Assembly (NCBI RefSeq): GCF_012274275.1
Contig: NZ_JAANZA010000003.1
Coordinates: forward strand, 1-64,000
From: Cryobacterium sp. BB307
GTDB lineage: Bacteria > Actinomycetota > Actinomycetes > Actinomycetales > Microbacteriaceae
Length of the DNA: 64,000 nucleotides
Reading direction: 5' to 3'
The position numbers and the translations under genes were made by a program. The notes under the pieces are model-generated. The model was not told where the DNA came from. It was given only the letters and a program-made list of their open reading frames with translations, and did not search any database. Shown here piece by piece: positions 63,103 through 64,000 of the stretch. How positions within the stretch are numbered: the first letter of the stretch is position 1; each line of letters begins with the position of its first letter.

Positions 63103-64000
63103 TCAGCCCAGCAGCACGCTCTGGAACTCGCTGCCGTATTGCTGCTCCTCCGCGTTGGAGAGCTTGCGGAATACGTGAACCTGGGAGAGCGTGTCGTCGT
63201 CGGGGAAGATCAACTGGTTTTCGGCGAGCTCGGGATCGATGGCGATTGCGGCCTCCTTCGCCCCCACGACCGGTGTCACGTAGTTCACCCACGCGGCGAC
63301 CTCTGCTGCCACCTCTGGCTCGTAGTAGTAGTTGATGAGCGCCTCGGCGTTCTTCTTGTGCGGCGACCCCATCGGCACGACGAAGTTGTCGTTCCACAGC
63401 GTGCCGCCTGCTTCCGGAATCGCGAACTTCCACTTCTCTTCGCCTGCTTCGGCGTTGATCAGCGTGATGTCACCCGACCAGCAGATGGCCGCGAGGGTGT
63501 CACCGTTGACGAGGTCCTCCAAGTAGGAGTTACCGCGGACGGCGCCGATCTGACCGGATTCCACCTGCTCGCGGAAGACATCCATCGCTTTCGCCCACTC
63601 GTCGTCACCCCAGTCTCCCGAGATGTCGACGCCCTCGTCTTGCAGGATCACGCCCATCGTGTCGCGCATCTCGGACAGCACGCCGACGCGGCCCTTGAGG
63701 GACGGGTCCCACAGGTCGCTCACGGACTTGAGGCCGTTCGGGACTTTCTCGATGTTCCAGCAGATCCCGGCGAAACCACCCTGCCACGGGATGCTCTTCT
63801 GACGGCCAGGGTCGAAGTCGGTGTCAGCGAACTCCGGCGTCAGGTTGGAGATGTTCGGGATGTTTGCGTGGTCGAGATCCTGGACGAAGCCGAGGTTGAT
63901 CCAGCGGGTGATCATCCAGTCGGTGAGGCAGACCGTGTCCGCCCCGATGTCCTGACCGAGCGCCAGCTGGTCGCGCACCTTCGCGTAGTAGGTGTTGTTG
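63103..64000 (-). CDS. Polyamine-type ABC transporter binding protein (copy 3, partial)
   Basis: The 3' 299 codons are in the window; the N-terminus and signal peptide lie beyond position 64000. It retains NTYYAKVRDQLALG, DIGADTVCL, GGTLWNDNFVVPMG and the C-terminal FQSVLLG shared with copies 1 and 2, but is more divergent from them than they are from each other. Being directly upstream of potA, it is the likely cognate binding protein of the transporter. Confidence 0.87.
   Translation of the reverse strand, partial: NNTYYAKVRDQLALGQDIGADTVCLTDWMITRWINLGFVQDLDHANIPNISNLTPEFADTDFDPGRQKSIPWQGGFAGICWNIEKVPNGLKSVSDLWDPSLKGRVGVLSEMRDTMGVILQDEGVDISGDWGDDEWAKAMDVFREQVESGQIGAVRGNSYLEDLVNGDTLAAICWSGDITLINAEAGEEKWKFAIPEAGGTLWNDNFVVPMGSPHKKNAEALINYYYEPEVAAEVAAWVNYVTPVVGAKEAAIAIDPELAENQLIFPDDDTLSQVHVFRKLSNAEEQQYGSEFQSVLLG

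Overview
The window reads as a contig-edge fragment of a high-GC actinobacterium, most likely Microbacteriaceae. The reasons are a DUF222/HNH endonuclease gene, DUF2510 (WYPDP...RWWDG) membrane proteins, an actinobacterial-type HelD, many GTG starts, very compact convergent gene ends, and at least 18 genes whose start codon sits 6-9 nt behind a TANNNT -10 box (leaderless mRNA architecture). The first ~73 bases are nearly pure C and look like a sequencing or assembly artefact. The family assignment is inference; no rRNA or tRNA gene is present.

Region 0.1-12.6 kb is mostly housekeeping metabolism: an acyl-CoA dehydrogenase-like flavoprotein, HelD, an FAD-linked 2-hydroxyacid oxidase overlapping a ribokinase, aspartate ammonia-lyase, and several membrane proteins of unknown role. 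Region 12.6-21.8 kb holds an AzgA-type purine permease with a strong terminator hairpin, a 14-TM MFS exporter, a glutathione peroxidase, a DedA protein, a divergent YdeI/GNAT pair, an SDR, a phosphatase, an alpha/beta hydrolase and an MpaB-type oxygenase. Region 21.8-25.4 kb encodes a HAD beta-phosphoglucomutase fused to a GH65 disaccharide phosphorylase, followed by a CoA-binding protein.

Region 25.4-44.9 kb is a mosaic of small genes: an Eis-like acetyltransferase, acylphosphatase, DUF2207 protein, a winged-helix protein, a second DUF2510 protein, a macrodomain protein, a CPBP-like membrane protein, DUF488, a cupin, DUF1992, a stand-alone SNF2 ATPase, a lipoprotein with seven TSNG repeats, a FAD oxidase with a C-terminal Rieske domain, an M20 peptidase, an SGNH hydrolase and the DUF222/HNH protein. 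The only gene-free stretch above 300 bases is 33854-34205. It carries two C5/G5 palindromes and a long hairpin. gatCAB follows at 44.9-48.2 kb on the minus strand.

Region 49.9-57.5 kb is a maltodextrin locus: an alpha-glucosidase diverges from malE-malF-malG and a cyclomaltodextrinase-like GH13 gene. Three LacI-type operators lie in the shared promoter region. No transporter ATPase and no LacI regulator is encoded in the window. Together with the GH65-phosphoglucomutase fusion this suggests import and breakdown of malto-oligosaccharides by hydrolysis and phosphorolysis. Region 57.5-64.0 kb, minus strand, is a polyamine-type ABC system: a binding protein (cut by the window end), potA, potB and potC, then two further paralogous binding lipoproteins.

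I found no CRISPR array, insertion sequence, prophage or recognisable defence island. The least explained signals are the stacked inverted repeats at 49680-49764, the C5/G5 intergenic palindromes, the 62-nt hairpin element at 40710-40771 and the three-binding-protein polyamine locus.
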